From Isoetes taiwanensis (taxonomy: Eukaryota > Streptophyta > Lycopodiopsida > Isoetales > Isoetaceae), in the NCBI GenBank assembly GCA_021234155.1, contig JAJEKV010000003.1, positions 32,345,166 through 32,409,165 on the forward strand: a stretch of DNA of 64,000 nt, written 5' to 3'. The notes under the pieces were generated by a model. That model was not told where the DNA came from. It did no database searches and saw only the letters and a list, made by a program, of their open reading frames with translations. This document shows, in pieces, positions 1 to 11,933 of the stretch. The position numbers and the translations under genes are program-made. Each line of letters begins with the position of its first letter. Positions within the stretch are counted from its first letter, which is position 1.

Positions 1-1530
1 ACAGGTCATGGGGGATTTATGTATGTATCATTTGTTGCAGGTGTGTAGCCATGGGTGGGGACATAGGCCATAGTTGTGAACCGTTGGATGAAAATATAGA
101 AGCAAATCTTGGCGGTTGGTTGTGAGCAGGGGATGCAAGGAGTGTGTGAGAAAGAGGGGTTTAATTATTGGCGTTGAAATTGAAGGGAATTTGGGGCTTT
201 TCATCTCGATCGTTCAAGGCGAAGTTCGACATTAGGGAACAATGAAGGAGGAATGAGAGTTTCGTGGTATTTGCTGTGCATTCTTCCTCCTGAGCATTCT
301 GAGCATTCTGTGTTCGTAGATTGTGATCTCCAGGTTTTAGTTATGGTGGTCGGAGCAGACAGTGTTAAATGTGGCTGGGCACGTGGGTGGAAGGGGAATG
401 AGGTAAGGAAGACTGTGGCTTCTTAAATGGGTGTGGGTTATAGTGTTCGGAGTTACATTGGGCGTTTTGTGATAGCTCATTGCGGTGATTGAAGGTTTTG
501 GCAAATGAAGGTCTGTGAATTGAATTGAAGATTGTATGGCATAGAAATATAGACTAGTGGGGTCTTGGAATAGTATCAAAGAAATAGTATGCTTGGTCAA
601 GTTATGGTTGGCAAATATAAAGGTATTAGAAAGTAGTTGGGGCAGCTACTTGCTTTCTGAATGGGTCCTAGATTTGTGTTAAAGCTAGAGAATTGAGCGT
701 GTTTGGAATTTTGAAAGTTGTTGCTAAGCTTGAATTAGAAAGATGAAATTGTAGGAAGCTTGAAAGTTAGTTAAATTTGTGAATGCTAAAGAGAAAGAAA
801 GCTGTTGGTAAGATTGCATTGAAATTGTGGACATGCAGCTTATAATCAACAAAATTCAATTAACAAGTATTCAGATGATCCACTTACCAGATTCGAAGGA
901 TTATATGAGAGTTTATGCAGATTACAAAGGAGTAATGATCTTGAAGCACATGCTATCCTCTAATTCGAGTGCATAGTGTTTCTCAGTTAGTGTATAGTGT
1001 ATAGTCCCTCTTGAGGCGGATGTGTTGGATATATGGGCTGGTATATACTATCATGGCAAAATATGTTATAAAAAAAACATAGATTTTATATCACATTACG
1101 ATAAGAAACATTGAGTTATTTTGGGGGAAAAACGAAAAGGAATTGTGCAAAACTGATCCGCTTTATGAAGTTACAAAGTTTGAGAAATTAAAGGCTGGTG
1201 CAAAAATTAGTATGACAAAGGATCAGGGTGTGTTTGTAAGTACTTCATCAAAGAGTCTAATTAAGTGCTCAACTATGTTACACATTAAACAACTTAATCC
1301 TTAGGGCCAAAAAAATGATTTTCCCATGGTAAGATTAAGCTTGCAAAAGTCATTTGAATGCATGGTCCAGAGCAAAATAAGTTGATAGTCAAGTAATCTG
1401 AAATAACTACTTATACATTAGTTTGTTGAGGCGACTCTTGGTCATGGATTTGCGAGAATTCCCATATTGGTCATGGATTTTTTCATATGGTTGCAAGTTG
1501 TCCACATTTATTATCTTCATATGTTTGGAA
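1..1530. other. Non-coding leader of the unit
   Basis: This 1.5 kb stretch recurs at 13310-14821, 21937-23445, 31387-33282 and 41956-43464. Short open frames on the minus strand differ in length between copies, and no domain is recognisable in them. The sequence is AT-rich with short direct repeats such as the doubled GAGCATTCT near 292-310. No coding signal was seen; it could hold a promoter or 5' UTR of the former Rep gene. Confidence 0.5.
1063..1136. other. Chimeric patch containing two shreds of the unit 4 SINE-like segment
   Basis: Where unit 2 reads TTGCTGCTGTTATATCAC, unit 1 has a run ATAAAAAAAACATAGATTT and, slightly further on, ACATTGAGTTATTTTGG. Both strings occur only in the unit 4 insertion (near 32579-32600 and 32659-32677), where they are about 60 bp apart and in the same order. 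This looks like consensus blending between array copies rather than a real insertion. Confidence 0.55.
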
Positions 1531-3070
1531 GTAGTGAAAGCTTGAAACCTACTTAAAATTGTGAGGGCTTAAATTTAAGGGGACTATTTATATATTGAGT
1601 AGTTTGTTTGATGTTGATGTTGCTTTGTATGTGCAGGGAGTGCGGGTTGGAGAATAAGGTTTCGTGAGTGGTATTGGGCGTGACGGCAAATGGAGGGTGT
1701 TTTGTCATCTACGTTGTTTGGTAAGGTCATGGTATTTTTTGGATTGTAATGAGTAAGGTTGTCTTGATGAGTTTGCTGGTGTGTTAAACATTCTAGGATT
1801 TGGGTAGCAGGTAGTAAGTTGGATATTTGTGTATGTATGCGTGTTGAAAAATTTGGAGTGTGAGGTTGTAATGCCAAGGTCTAGAGTAGAGATTGATCCT
1901 AGTCAGATATACTTTGCTGATGAGCTTAGAAGATTGAGGCGAAATGAGGATGGGTGAAGATGGTATGCAAATTTGGCTTAGAATACCTTTCGCTCTTGAC
2001 GATGGGTAGCCTTAGCATAACCCTTGCTCGTTTTTACTCTTGCAGGATGAAAAATAGGGTAGAGATAAATGGGCTTATATGCTTATTCAAGGAAGGATTC
2101 TTCAAAATGCGTCCATTTGAAAGCTACAAATCCATGCTGACACCAAGGTTGAGTCTAAGAGTGGCGACAATACATATTTTTGCTCGATTTCTTAAGTTCA
2201 AATATCAAAGCAACGGACTAAGAAGCGGTCTAGTTGAACAACGCACTCATAATTGAGCAAACATGTGAGATGGGATTAACATCCGAAAGTGTATCAGTGA
2301 TAAATATAGGCTCCACTTTTGTTTGGAGACCTTCCTTTGCAGAAGCATGGGCATTCTATCGTTGTAAAGGAACAAACCTCAATGCCTGGTCATAGTTTTG
2401 CAGCTACTTGATCAGATCATATAGATTTTGGTATAAAAGGTAACGGTTCATATATGCAATCGATTGCCTAGCCGACTATATACTTGACAATGCAACTCCT
2501 GGTTTTTGAAGTACATAAAATTTCTACGGACATAGAATAGATATAATCTCATCTCAGTGCGATTTTAAATAGGTGTACAAGGAAAATTATGGCCATAATT
2601 TCTGCTCAAGGTACAAATCCATACCTTGGTTTAATCTATTTGTAGTGAAAACTTGAAACTTACTTAAATTTGTGAGGGCTTAAATTTAAGGGAACTATTT
2701 ACATGTTGAGTAGTTTGTTTGATGTTGATGTTACTTTGGAGGGTTCCGTGAGTGGAATTGGGAGGCGTCTTGGAGGGTGGTGGAGGGTGGCTGGTCATCT
2801 ACGTCATCTCGTTGTTTGGTAAGGTCATGGTATTTTTGGATTGTCATGAGTAAGGTTGTGTTGGTGAGAGTCTGGCTGATGTATTAAATATTCTAGGATT
2901 TGGGTACTTGGTAGTAGGTTGAATATTTGTGTGTGTATGCGTGTTCGAAAGGACTGGAGTGTGAGGTTGTAATGCCAAGGCCTAGAGTAGAGATTGATCC
3001 AAGTCAGACATACTCTGCTGATGAGCTTAGAAGATTGAGGCGAAATGAGTATAGGCGGAGATGGTATGCG
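1531..3070 (+). repeat. Internal direct repeat carrying a duplicated Rep start (unit 1)
   Basis: A block of about 430 bp starting GTAGTGAAA at 1531 recurs at 2642. Each copy carries an ATG (1871 and 2972) opening a peptide beginning MPR-RVEIDPSQ and containing RRLRRNE. In the first copy the frame stops soon after at GATGGGTGA; in the second it continues into the Rep-like frame. Equivalent pairs start at 14822/15934, 33283/34389 and 43465/44580. Unit 3 has three copies (23446, 24554, 25631). Confidence 0.85.
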
Positions 3071-4245
3071 GAGTTGTCTCAAGAGAGGAGAGATGAGTTG
3101 AGGCAGCGGAGAAGGGGTTCAGGTGGTCATCGGGTGGGGGGATTGGGTGGGAGGCATACTGAGGAAGAGGGTGTCAGTGGGCAGCAGATGCCAAGAGATG
3201 TGGAGAGTGTTCTAGAAGTGGCGATTGTGCCAAGCATGGCGGTTATACATTGGCAACGGCGTATACAAAGGATTCAAGCCCGTCCTATTCCATCTGGTAG
3301 TGAATTCATGTGGAACAAATTTTGTGTGCATTGTCACATTGCGTTATTGCCTGGTGAGAAATCTTCTGTTGCAATCGTGGAGGGCGTATTCTACCAAAGT
3401 TACCTGAATTGCCTGTTCGCTGAGGGATGTTTATGAGCAAAGCGAGGATTTAATCACGAAAAAGTCGTGCATTAAACCATCTGTTTGCCTTCAATGGGCT
3501 TGGTGTTGCTGGTGGAGAGTTTGTGTAGTTACGGATGCCATCCTCAGTTGCTTTGATGGGTAGGACATACCATAAAATACATCCTACGTCAAAACCTGGC
3601 CAGTCATTGCATTGGTATATTCATGACAGTAGTGAGAGAGAGCGGGTTGAGAGAGGAAGTTATTGCACTGTTGCATGGGTGGCCTTGAATAGCGGCGACT
3701 CTAGAGGCTGTTAATCCTTACTGTCGCATGATAAGGCGAGTCAAGGAAATGCGCTTGGAGTCTGTGTTCTTGACATTGAATGGGGCAGTTGCGAGTGATG
3801 AAGTTGCTGCCATAGTGCATACAAATAACGCAGTCACAATTAATCCAAGGATAGCGGTTTTTTGGCTTCACCAGGATCAACGACCAGTTTTTATGAGTAT
3901 ATTGGATCCGCAGTATGAACCCTTGCAATATCCGCTTATATTTCGGTGGGACGGGGGGTGGTTCCCTGATAATGACTAGCAGATGTCCTTGTTGGATTGG
4001 TATAGGTCACGTTTGCTCCATGAGGTGCGGTTCCTTCAGTTAGGGCGTCTGACTTGTGAATACCTTGTGGATATGTATTCTAGGGTCGAAGAAGCAAAGC
4101 TGAATTTCTTGGCAACTAATGGATATGAGAGGTCGAGGTCTATGGTTGATAATTCAAATGTTGACGAGGATGATGATTTTGTTGAGAACCAGGGTGGGCA
4201 GTATATCCGACGGTTGCTCCCTTCGTCTTTCATTGGTTCTAGGTC
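2972..4245 (+). pseudogene. Helitron Rep-like protein, N-terminal region relic (unit 1)
   Basis: The frame opens MPRPRVEIDPSQ at 2972 and carries RRLRRNEYRRRWYAELS, a basic block like those at the start of plant Helitron Rep/helicase proteins, then a CVHC pair and ALLPGEKSS. After a break, 3541-3979 holds MGRTYHK, WYIHD, NPYCRMIRRVKEM and DPQYEPLQYPLIF, the region normally followed by a FPHG-type GW motif. The part at 3983-4245 holds LDWYRSRLL, GRLTCEYLVDMYSRVEEAKLNF and LPSSFIGSR, as in the Helitron_like_N domain. The HUH nuclease (HxH, YxxxY) and the helicase are absent, so this cannot drive rolling-circle transposition. An in-frame TAG at 3977-3979 splits the frame in every copy. In this copy the GTAGWF stretch is damaged (TTTCGGTGGGACGGGG), probably by miscalls. 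Confidence 0.8.
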
Positions 4246-5290
4246 TTCCTCTTCTGTGTCATCTGGATCTGCATAATGTGTAGTAGTAGATGAAGAAGCC
4301 ATCTCAGAAATACAGGCCCGTGATCGTGATCTAGTTCGGGGCAGGTCAGCCTCTACCATTTCATTATGCAAGAGAGCATAAATATCTCTTTCTGCTGGTC
4401 TGATTACAGGAAGTTTATCAGTAGGAGTTTTAGTGATATCAATGTGATCAACATTGACTTGATTTACACACGACAGTTCCTTGAACTTATCTAGCAGCCT
4501 TAGATTTTCTCTACAATATATGAGTCGCTCAAGTTGATTCAGAGCTAACCTATTCCGCTGGTTGGTTTGTATTAGTGAATATGCACTCCGGTTTAGATTC
4601 AAGCATGGGCACAGTAGCACAATCCTGAGACAAAATACGCAATGCTAACTTCTGCAATTCAGGAGTGGATGAGCCATAAGACATTTGCATGTTGCTTCCT
4701 TTGCATTTGCAACACATTACCCTTGCGTAATGTTTGTTGTTTCTTGACAACTGGAGATGAATGTGGAGGGCGAGTACTAGCACTCACAAAGGAAGCACCT
4801 TGACTCTCGTCAATTAGAGGAGATGAACCAGAGGTGGATACACCTACAAGCGAGATGGTGCAGCAGAAAATCAGCAACAATAATTCCAAATCTAGTAATC
4901 AAGTTACGTATTATAAAGTATATTTTGCCCATACCTGGATGAGGCATGCTAAAAGAGTCAACTTCTGCTATCATATCTTCATCTTCACCAATTCCTTGGC
5001 TTCTAGAGTCACCATACAAATCAATAAGCTCTTTTAACATATCATCGGGCACCTTTGGGGCATTTTTTACTCCCTTGCTAGGTTTTCCAATAAGATGCGC
5101 AATCATTAGGTGTGGCGAGACCCATGCACAAGCTTTGTCATAATATTTGCAATTCCAACTCCTATTTCCAGAGACATTCTTTGTAACATTTTTGGTACAA
5201 ATATCCCAATATTTGCTCGTAGACAGTGGCATTGTTCTTTACTCGATCAAAGCGAATATTGAAGGAAAAATCAGACTTTGGAAAATCAAA
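4246..5290 (-). pseudogene. hAT transposase relic with BED finger and C-terminal dimerisation piece (unit 1)
   Basis: Reading leftward, 5232-4950 encodes a BED-type zinc-finger segment (SWNCKYYDK, then MIAHLIGKPSKGVK) followed by an acidic stretch. A short GT-AG intron follows, then a Ser-rich linker, then the start of a hAT C-terminal domain: ELQKLALRILSQDCAT and NRLALNQLERLIYCRENLRLL. In hAT transposases this helical C-terminus mediates dimerisation. The central RNase H-like catalytic core is missing. The relic abuts the plus-strand Rep piece near 4246. The CERNWS motif seen in unit 2 is garbled here around 4590-4610. Confidence 0.75.
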
Positions 5291-6249
5291 CCTTTGAATG
5301 AGATGAAAATAAAATGTAAACATACAATGAACTTAGGTCGTCAAATCAGTAGTTCCAAAGAGACCAAGACTTGATTGAAGAAATCACGTCAACAAATCGC
5401 AGCAGACCGGCGCTTGATTGAAGAAATCGGCGTCAACAAATCCCCCGCCATAAACAAAATCCACATCAATCAAAATGCGACGTTCTGTCACAAGTAGAAT
5501 TCACAAAAGCCATAGTTGCTTACACTCATAAGGTAGTCAAAGACCCATGTCTATAATGGGTGTTTGCTCAAACGATTCACACCGCAAGTCAAAATGGAAA
5601 AATCAATACAAAATTTGAGGTTGTAGATAAGAAATTGCAGTTGAATGAAGAGTGCATAGCAAAGTTAATGTCCGCTTTGGCAAGGTCAATTATCTCTGCA
5701 CTGCTACCTTTGCTACAACTAGAAACAAAAGGATAACCCACTTAGGAAAGCTAAGGACATATCCAAGGGTTGAGCTTTACTCCGAGTATTTGTCATGAGT
5801 ATTTACCTTTTCTCAGTAGCTTTTCCACTCTCAAATGGCCCTCCATCCAACTCTATACCTGGTAAGCATTTTAATAGTTAGAATGCAAAGACAACTTTTC
5901 AGCTTTTAGTTATTGCATGCAACGTCATTCAGCTTATTCGTAACAATCAACAATTGCTTGCTTTGGTTGAACCTGTTCACTTGCAAAAGAGATGACTGAA
6001 ATTCAAATTTGCATTGGATTGAAATAAGTTCTTCTTTGTAATGTAATTTAGAAGACCCTATAATGCCTCAGCTGCATACAAAATATTCATTTAGGCTAGA
6101 TGCTTCTATTTATTCTTTCTTCTATGAATATGCGGCTTGAATGCATGTACTGGCAAAAGCTTTTGTCTTGCGGTTAAAGCAAAGTATGTGTAGATTCACG
6201 CAATTCAAAGTACCCATTTATGCGCATATTCATAAATACTGTGTTGCAG
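5291..6249. other. Spacer with possible captured exon
   Basis: Mostly AT-rich spacer. The stretch around 5550-5790 corresponds to a frame that stays open in units 2 and 4 (see 19100-19351) but is broken here. Two near-identical 'cttgattgaagaaatc' segments lie at 5370-5430. Nothing else is recognisable. Confidence 0.4.
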
Positions 6250-6464
6250 CACCTACCATTGTACCCTTGCTTGCATCGCAAGTGTATTTCAACTCTTTAT
6301 GCAATGCTAAGATTTGCAATCTAGATTCTTGGCTTAGATTTGGTCAATCTAGAGTTCTGAGCTCAGGGAAAGCTTCCAAGGGGACATCAAAGAAGGACAT
6401 TTTGAATTTGAAAGAAAGGAAGCCCAGTGATATATGGGCAAATGTCCCTGCAGTCTTGCATTAA
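6250..6464 (+). pseudogene. Captured terminal exon, unknown gene (unit 1)
   Basis: An acceptor-like TGTGTTGCAG ends at 6249, and the frame from 6250 runs to a TAA at 6462. It encodes about 70 residues including PTIVPLLASQVYFNSLCNAK and KERKPSDIWANVPAVLH. The same exon is open in unit 4 (39816-40030) and broken by small indels in units 2 and 3. The shape, an acceptor followed by an open frame to a stop, suits a captured last exon. The family is not recognised. Confidence 0.4.
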
Positions 6465-6946
6465 ATTTGCTAATTTCCAATGGAATTGTATTTTAATTCG
6501 CCTGCAGTGAGACAGAGGAGAGTATGGTTTGTTAATGCTGAAGCTCGTTAGTGTCTTTGACTAGGTTGTTGAGGATGGCCACGTTGGTGTGCAATGTCCA
6601 TTTAGTCATTTAGAGGGGAAGCTGAATCCAAGATTTTCAAGAACAGGTTAACAAGTCCATATTACATTGTTCTTGCCAGCCTTATCCAGCAAGCCCCTTT
6701 CGCCAAGAAGAAACAAGCAACGAGAATGGAAATTCAACACAATTTTACCCTTAACAAAAACTACAAACTGATCACATCAGTATCTTCACACTTGCATACA
6801 AATGCTTATCCATCATAGAAAAAATGTGACTGCATTTACGCATAGAGAACTTACTTCTATTCTACAACTGCCAACAAGTCTCCTGCTCGGCAAAAGCACA
6901 ACTTTTCTTTAGTTCCCAAATTCACCTATACATAACAATAACTTAA
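6465..6946. other. Spacer upstream of nested Helitron
   Basis: No open frame or motif is supported. The stretch is conserved in the other units. The last bases, AACTTAA, are the left half of the nested Helitron target; unit 2 shows the unoccupied site AACTTAATATG. Confidence 0.5.
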
Positions 6947-6975
6947 CTAGAAACGTGTGCCCGGCGATGCCGGGC
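6947..6975 (-). other. Helitron 3' terminus: hairpin plus CTAGT
   Basis: GCCCGGC-GAT-GCCGGGC (6959-6975) forms a 7 bp GC stem with a 3 nt loop. Read on the minus strand it is followed by ACACGTTT and CTAG|T. This is the termination signal for rolling-circle transposition in Helitrons. Confidence 0.92.
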
Positions 6976-8799
6976 ATTAGTTGTGGACGTGAGGAATGGG
7001 TGACTAATATAGTTTGTGGGTGGAATAAAAAGATTTGAATATAATCGTTTTTGTAGATGTACGGGACTGCCAAATGTGAAGGTTTGGGATTTAGGCATTA
7101 GTTATGGTAGGAATAACAAAAAGCATAGTGTGGAACACAATATGGGCGGACATAATGGAGTATATAGTTTAGCATATTGGTTTAGGATTTGTCATGTTTT
7201 AGGCTGTTGTATAAAGCCATAGAATCAACAACAGAAAGATAAGAAAGTATAGCCCTTGCTCCATGACACATGCTTGGACACTGCAGAATGATAAATCTTA
7301 TGACATTAAGGATTAAACACAATAGAAAGAAAAGAATCACAAATTTGTTTGTGAAAACCAGTGGCATATACATAGAGAAGGCAAATGAAATAATGTGAAA
7401 GGGTTTCTTGCACAAAACAAAGGACTGATGGCCATAGAAAGCCATAGCTGTTTGAAAGAAGGTTGCATCACATTCTTCTCCATTCAAAAGGAGTGGTAGT
7501 TGGAAGGCTGCTCTGACCTGTATTAGGATTTTGCATAAGGGACTAACCTAAGAGACAGGTTTGGCCTGATGTTAGGGCAAGTTATAGTGAGGTATAGTAA
7601 GGAATCTTATAGGCATCTGGAAGAAGGTTGCATCGCATTCTTCTCAGATGAATATATTAAGAAAATTATACTTTTACAGCCACATGAACATCTGTCGTAC
7701 TCAGTGTAAAACCTTCTAAATCATAAGCTGCATTTATCTTTATGTTACAATAGGCCAACCACGGTAAGTGTGTTGATTTGCTTGCCGGTTTCTGCATATG
7801 CAATGCAGAATTACAAATCCAACAATTATTCAAAAAACGTAGTGTAAATATTAGCAAAGTATATGGAACCATTGGAAAGCTCCAGCATTAACCTATTGGG
7901 AATCGAGCTAGGAACTTTATCTTGAACAACTCAAAGAGTATGGGAAATCAAATAGGTGCCTCAAGAATGTCAAACTCCTAAACTGTGCAGTGAAAAAAAC
8001 TTATGGAGGCAAACCAGTGAAATGTAGAATTTGCATCGAAATTGTTGGAAGGTGAAGAGCTCGAGGTTCAAATTCGCATTTAATGGAGGCAACTTGCGTC
8101 TTGCAATAGCAGCCGCACGTGGGAAGGGAACGCCGCATGCATCTGCACAGCGGCGCTCCACAAATTTCAAAGCCTTCCCATTTTAAAAAAGAAGATAATA
8201 GTTGCCCATATGGATCCATGTATTGAACAATAAAATCATTGAAGAGCAAATACCATTTACAACATAATATCACGTTACTGCTCAAAAAGAATAAATTACA
8301 AATCTTTTCGTAGTACGGTGGCAAATTTAAAATTCCAAGGTTGTCAAAACTTCTAAGAGTACAAAGGAACGAAAAGGGAGACTTAAAAACTCGTTTAATG
8401 TTACTAAATACTAACAAATGTTGGTCAAACTTCAATTCTTATATTGCTGATTTTGAATACACAAACATTCTCAAGATCAACTAAGATATTTGATGAAGGA
8501 ATGTCTTTGATGCTTAGGGATGCCATTCGTTTTCAAAATGCATTTTATAAGAGAATACTTAGAGAATTATAATATTTTGTTCAAGCAATTCTGCTGGTGT
8601 CAAATCTGAACACTTCAACACAGACAAAGCCATATGGAGAGCAAGGCCTATCCCATAGAGCTCTATGTGTTGGTTCCTGCAGGTAAGGAATGAACACTTG
8701 CATTAATGGCATCATCCATTACTTAGTCTAACGCTTTTTCCGGCATAATAGGGGCCATATCACCTATACCTTACTACAGATATAACAAATTTTTCGTCT
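6976..8799. other. Helitron interior without recognised content
   Basis: AT-rich interior of the nested Helitron. Short open frames occur on both strands (for example 7182-7487 and 8001-8435, minus), but none has a recognisable motif or convincing splice pattern. It may include intron or 3' flank of the captured SEC62 gene. Confidence 0.4.
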
Positions 8800-9367
8800 T
8801 TAACCTCGGGTAATGTTTGAATGCTGTATTTCACCATTATCTTGTGCATTAAAAAATGTTTTGTAGAATAAGGATATCACAATATCGCACCAAAACTTGT
8901 AAGACACTCTTCTATTAAAATCACTTTTGTCCCTTGAAGAAGGATTGTCGGTAGCTTCCTCAACAGCTGTTGTATTTTCTTTCCCTTTTCCTGATACGAC
9001 CAACTTTGGAGACCACAGGAGTACCTCATCAATAATGTTTGAAACCTTCTTGTGATACCTGCAGGAATAACATGTTAAGCACTTCTATAACCAAACTATT
9101 TTTGTACATAATGATAAGCACAATTAGTCGACCTGGTACGGGCTGCCTCATCAGGTGCATGCCTCACACATAGCCATATGCATGCTCCCATAACGAAGAT
9201 AAAAGCCAGTCTTGAGATTAACTTCGGTGGCTTCTCGTCATCTTTAGCAGGTTCTGGCCAAAACTGAATAAGTTCCTTAAAGCTCGCATTCTCAGCAAGA
9301 ATATGTGGGAAAAACCAGACCCGCTTTCCAAGCAGCACCCAGAGAAAGCCAAATATAGCCGCACGCA
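8800..9367 (-). pseudogene. SEC62: Captured SEC62 gene fragment (two exons)
   Basis: SEC62 is an ER membrane subunit of the post-translational Sec61/Sec62/Sec63 translocation complex. The exon at 9367-9135 encodes VRAAIFGFLWVLLGKRVWFF, then LAENASFKELIQFWPEP, a hydrophobic segment and RHAPDEAART, which matches the conserved C-terminal half of plant SEC62. A donor AG|GT at 9134 and an acceptor CTGCAG ending at 9059 join in phase to the exon from 9058, encoding YHKKVSNIIDEVLLWSPKLV followed by a divergent tail with a stop near 8800. The N-terminal exons were not found. Splice sites look intact, so capture is probably recent. A functional product is unlikely from this fragment alone. Confidence 0.85.
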
Positions 9368-9371
9368 CTGG

Positions 9372-10955
9372 CATGCAAGTATATAATCACCAAATAGCAT
9401 ATACAAACAAAAATACAGTAGTACAATGTATATGTCTCTTACTACAATAGTTACACGCAATTAATTGACATGAAAAAGTAAGAACAAACCTACCACCTAT
9501 TTCTTCCTGTCACACTGCTGTGCACAGGTTTAATAGCGCATGAGAATACCAGTCCAACTACCAAGTAGGGTGAATCTTGTTATCATGTTGCCGTTATGGA
9601 AAGATATCTAACATCGCCACAATAAGAATGACCTGTATAAACCAGCAACTGTGTCCAACAGTTTTTCCACAAATAATAGAAAATGTGAATTAAAAAAGTG
9701 GTGTCTCATACCTGATGGAGACCTTTCAAATGAACTGCCTTGTTGATCTATAAGTTCTGCCTTGTTGTATTTCAAAGCAAAATTTTAGAAAAATGCCAAA
9801 TCAAAGAACAGAAAGATGTTTTCTATTACCTCGCATGGTAGCTTCATTGTTGCTCATGGCTACACAACATGGTGGAGCAAATCAACTGAAGTTAAACCTT
9901 GCCATTTCTGTGTCAGACCAAAAACACATAAATTTAGAGAAAGTGGATGTGTTTAACATAAACCTTACCAATCAAAACTATGATTTTGCGACTGAAGTTG
10001 AAGCAAACCAAGTGGCTTGCCTCCATATTTCTCATGGGATTCAGAGCAAGTAAACATATACAAAGAATAGATTTACAGTAAACCTTACCTTGCAAGAAAG
10101 CCGAAAAAAAACCGTGGCTTTGCAACCGTTGAAGCTCCGATACGTGCTATCACGGGATATGACAACCGCAAGCCATGCAACGAAATTAGCTTAGAGGAGT
10201 CGCGGCGTGAGGAAGTAAGAATGCAGACCTCCTTGGGTTGCTTTTTTCTTGAAAAAATGAGCTTTGGAAAGAGATGACATATTTTCAGAAATCAATTTAC
10301 AAGCGGCCGTTGGAACTCCATTATACGCCATCTAGGGGCTCTAACAACCGCAAAGTCGCAAGTCTCTGGAACTACTGACAAAGAGAATAGATTTGGAAAA
10401 ACCACGTTCTATTTGGAAAGAAGCGCCGCCGAAATGGCATGGTTTATCAGTCTCATAACTCAATAATATTTACTTGCTTTGTGGTTTATAGTAGGCTGCT
10501 GTTAAAAATGCTTTTAGACGGATAAACCACAAACAATGGATTAGGATGCAAGCAAGCATAGAGATGCACAATGCATGAGAACAAATAAAATATGACCATC
10601 TACACGAGGCTAAGGTATTTGGAAGCAAACAACAACTCTTCAAATCTTCAAAACGTCAAATTTCGTATTGCCATATAATGCTGTTGCACAAAATCCATTG
10701 CTGCCCTCTGTTAAGAAGCTAAAAGGCATCACAGAAGTCGAGGAAAGAAGAAAAAGCAAAAAATATTCAAGAGCGGTGCATGGCAGCCACCTGAAATTCA
10801 TTTTCTGATGCTCCTCAATTTAAGAAGACGACTATAGTTAAAACATAAAATGTATCAATGTGCAAGAAAAAAAACATATAGGCAGAGATGAAATATGGAA
10901 TTGAACCATCAGAACAATGTTACATGAATGTAACACTAAACTTAGAAGCAAATAC
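9372..10955. other. Helitron interior, likely captured intron sequence
   Basis: No exon could be assigned with confidence. Upstream SEC62 exons would be expected here if a larger piece was captured, but no matching hydrophobic or basic motif was seen. Small open frames at 9793-10053 (+) and 9934-10125 (-) lack support. Confidence 0.35.
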
Positions 10956-11108
10956 CTGCATAAATTGACATGGTAAGGGGATAAAGAAATTGTTCTTCCA
11001 CATCATCCAAGTCTTCAGGTTGACCCTCTCTCCAGTTAATCCGGCTAATCCAAAATCTTGTTGTCGTTTTCTCTTTACATATCATAGCCATATGTAATCT
11101 TGAAGGAC
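10956..11108 (-). pseudogene. Exon-like captured fragment, unknown gene
   Basis: A 153 bp segment flanked by an acceptor CTGCAG (ending 11109) and a donor GCAG|GTATTT (10955) stays open in one frame throughout. It includes RLHMAMICKEKTTTRFWISR and GQPEDLDDVEEQFLYPLTMS. The splice signals and coding-like composition make it a credible exon with the same orientation as SEC62. It does not look like part of SEC62, and the family is not recognised. Confidence 0.5.
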
Positions 11109-11717
11109 CTGCAGTTCTTACAGCCAGAAATGAGCAAATATTTTAGACAGGAAAAATACAGATACACGAAATGAAAGGACAAAACATGATCACCCAGGCT
11201 ACTTGAGAGGAAAAGGCCAGTTTGAAATCAAACAATTTGAAATCGAACCTTTGCTGTTTTTCCGTTAGATTAGGCTTCCCTTTGCGCCAAATAAAAGCCC
11301 TAAATCAAACATGCCAAAGCAAGTATGAACATGGATTAGAACTGCAATAGGGTTTAGGTCAGATGTACCTGCTCCAACGATTCCTAATCTTGTGATTCTG
11401 CCAAAATGAGCTGCCAAAATGAGTCACCGCCAAAGCTCATCGCCATCCGTAATCATATTGTGGCGAGAAGTTAAAACCTTGACTTCCCTGTGGCAAAAAA
11501 GAAAAGCGTAGAGAAGTTAGCGGGAAAACGTCGAGGAGAAGGAAAGACAAAGAAGAAACAGTCAGACCATAGCTTTCGTGCTTTCAAAGGCCAGAGAAAA
11601 AAAACCTTGGGGTTCAGAGAAGAGCTACCCAGCGCAATAGCCAGAAGAAGCGCCAAACTGAGTTTCGTATCCAAAATTCGTCGTCATTCAATTGTGTCGG
11701 CTTGGCCAACTTCTAAA

Positions 11718-11780
11718 TGCTGGCGATGCCGGAAGGGGGAACTCAGGATGCTGGCGATGCCGAAGGGGGAACTCAGGCCA
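11718..11780. repeat. Short tandem duplication near Helitron 5' end
   Basis: Two copies of a ~31 bp block, GCTGGCGATGCCG then GGGGGAACTCAGG, lie back to back. Just downstream GCGTTCCATGC is also doubled (near 11800-11822). Both lie within 160 bp of the Helitron 5' terminus. Confidence 0.6.
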
Positions 11781-11933
11781 AAAGGGAATGCCGCATGCGG
11801 CGTTCCATGCAGCGTTCCATGCGGCTGCACAGGCACATTTCCCAACACCTTACCAAAATAAAAAAGAAGATATGTTTCCGGGTATGTAACGAAGTAAAAT
11901 ACAACTGAAAGTAAGATACCTCTGTAGCATTTA

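Larger units (their letters stand above)
6947..11870 (-). mobile_element. Nested canonical non-autonomous Helitron carrying gene fragments
   Basis: On the minus strand it begins TCTTCTTTTTTATTTTGG at 11870 and ends in a hairpin, eight bases and CTAG at 6947, followed by T. It sits exactly between A and T of the site AACTTAATATG that is intact in units 2 to 4. TC start, hairpin, CTRRT end and A|T target without duplication are the full Helitron signature. It has no Rep/helicase, so it would need one in trans. It carries SEC62 exons (8800-9367) and another exon-like piece (10956-11108), both in its own orientation, which is typical of Helitron gene capture. Confidence 0.92.

Noticed and set aside
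337-600. Leftward protein of 87 residues in the unit leader
   Set aside because: Length and sequence shift between units, with no splice signals or motif; composition is that of a chance frame opposite TG-rich DNA.
1954-2256. Rightward 100-residue frame MKMVCKFGLEYL repeated in all units
   Set aside because: Identical in several units simply because the units are recent copies; no motif, and it overlaps the broken first Rep-start module.
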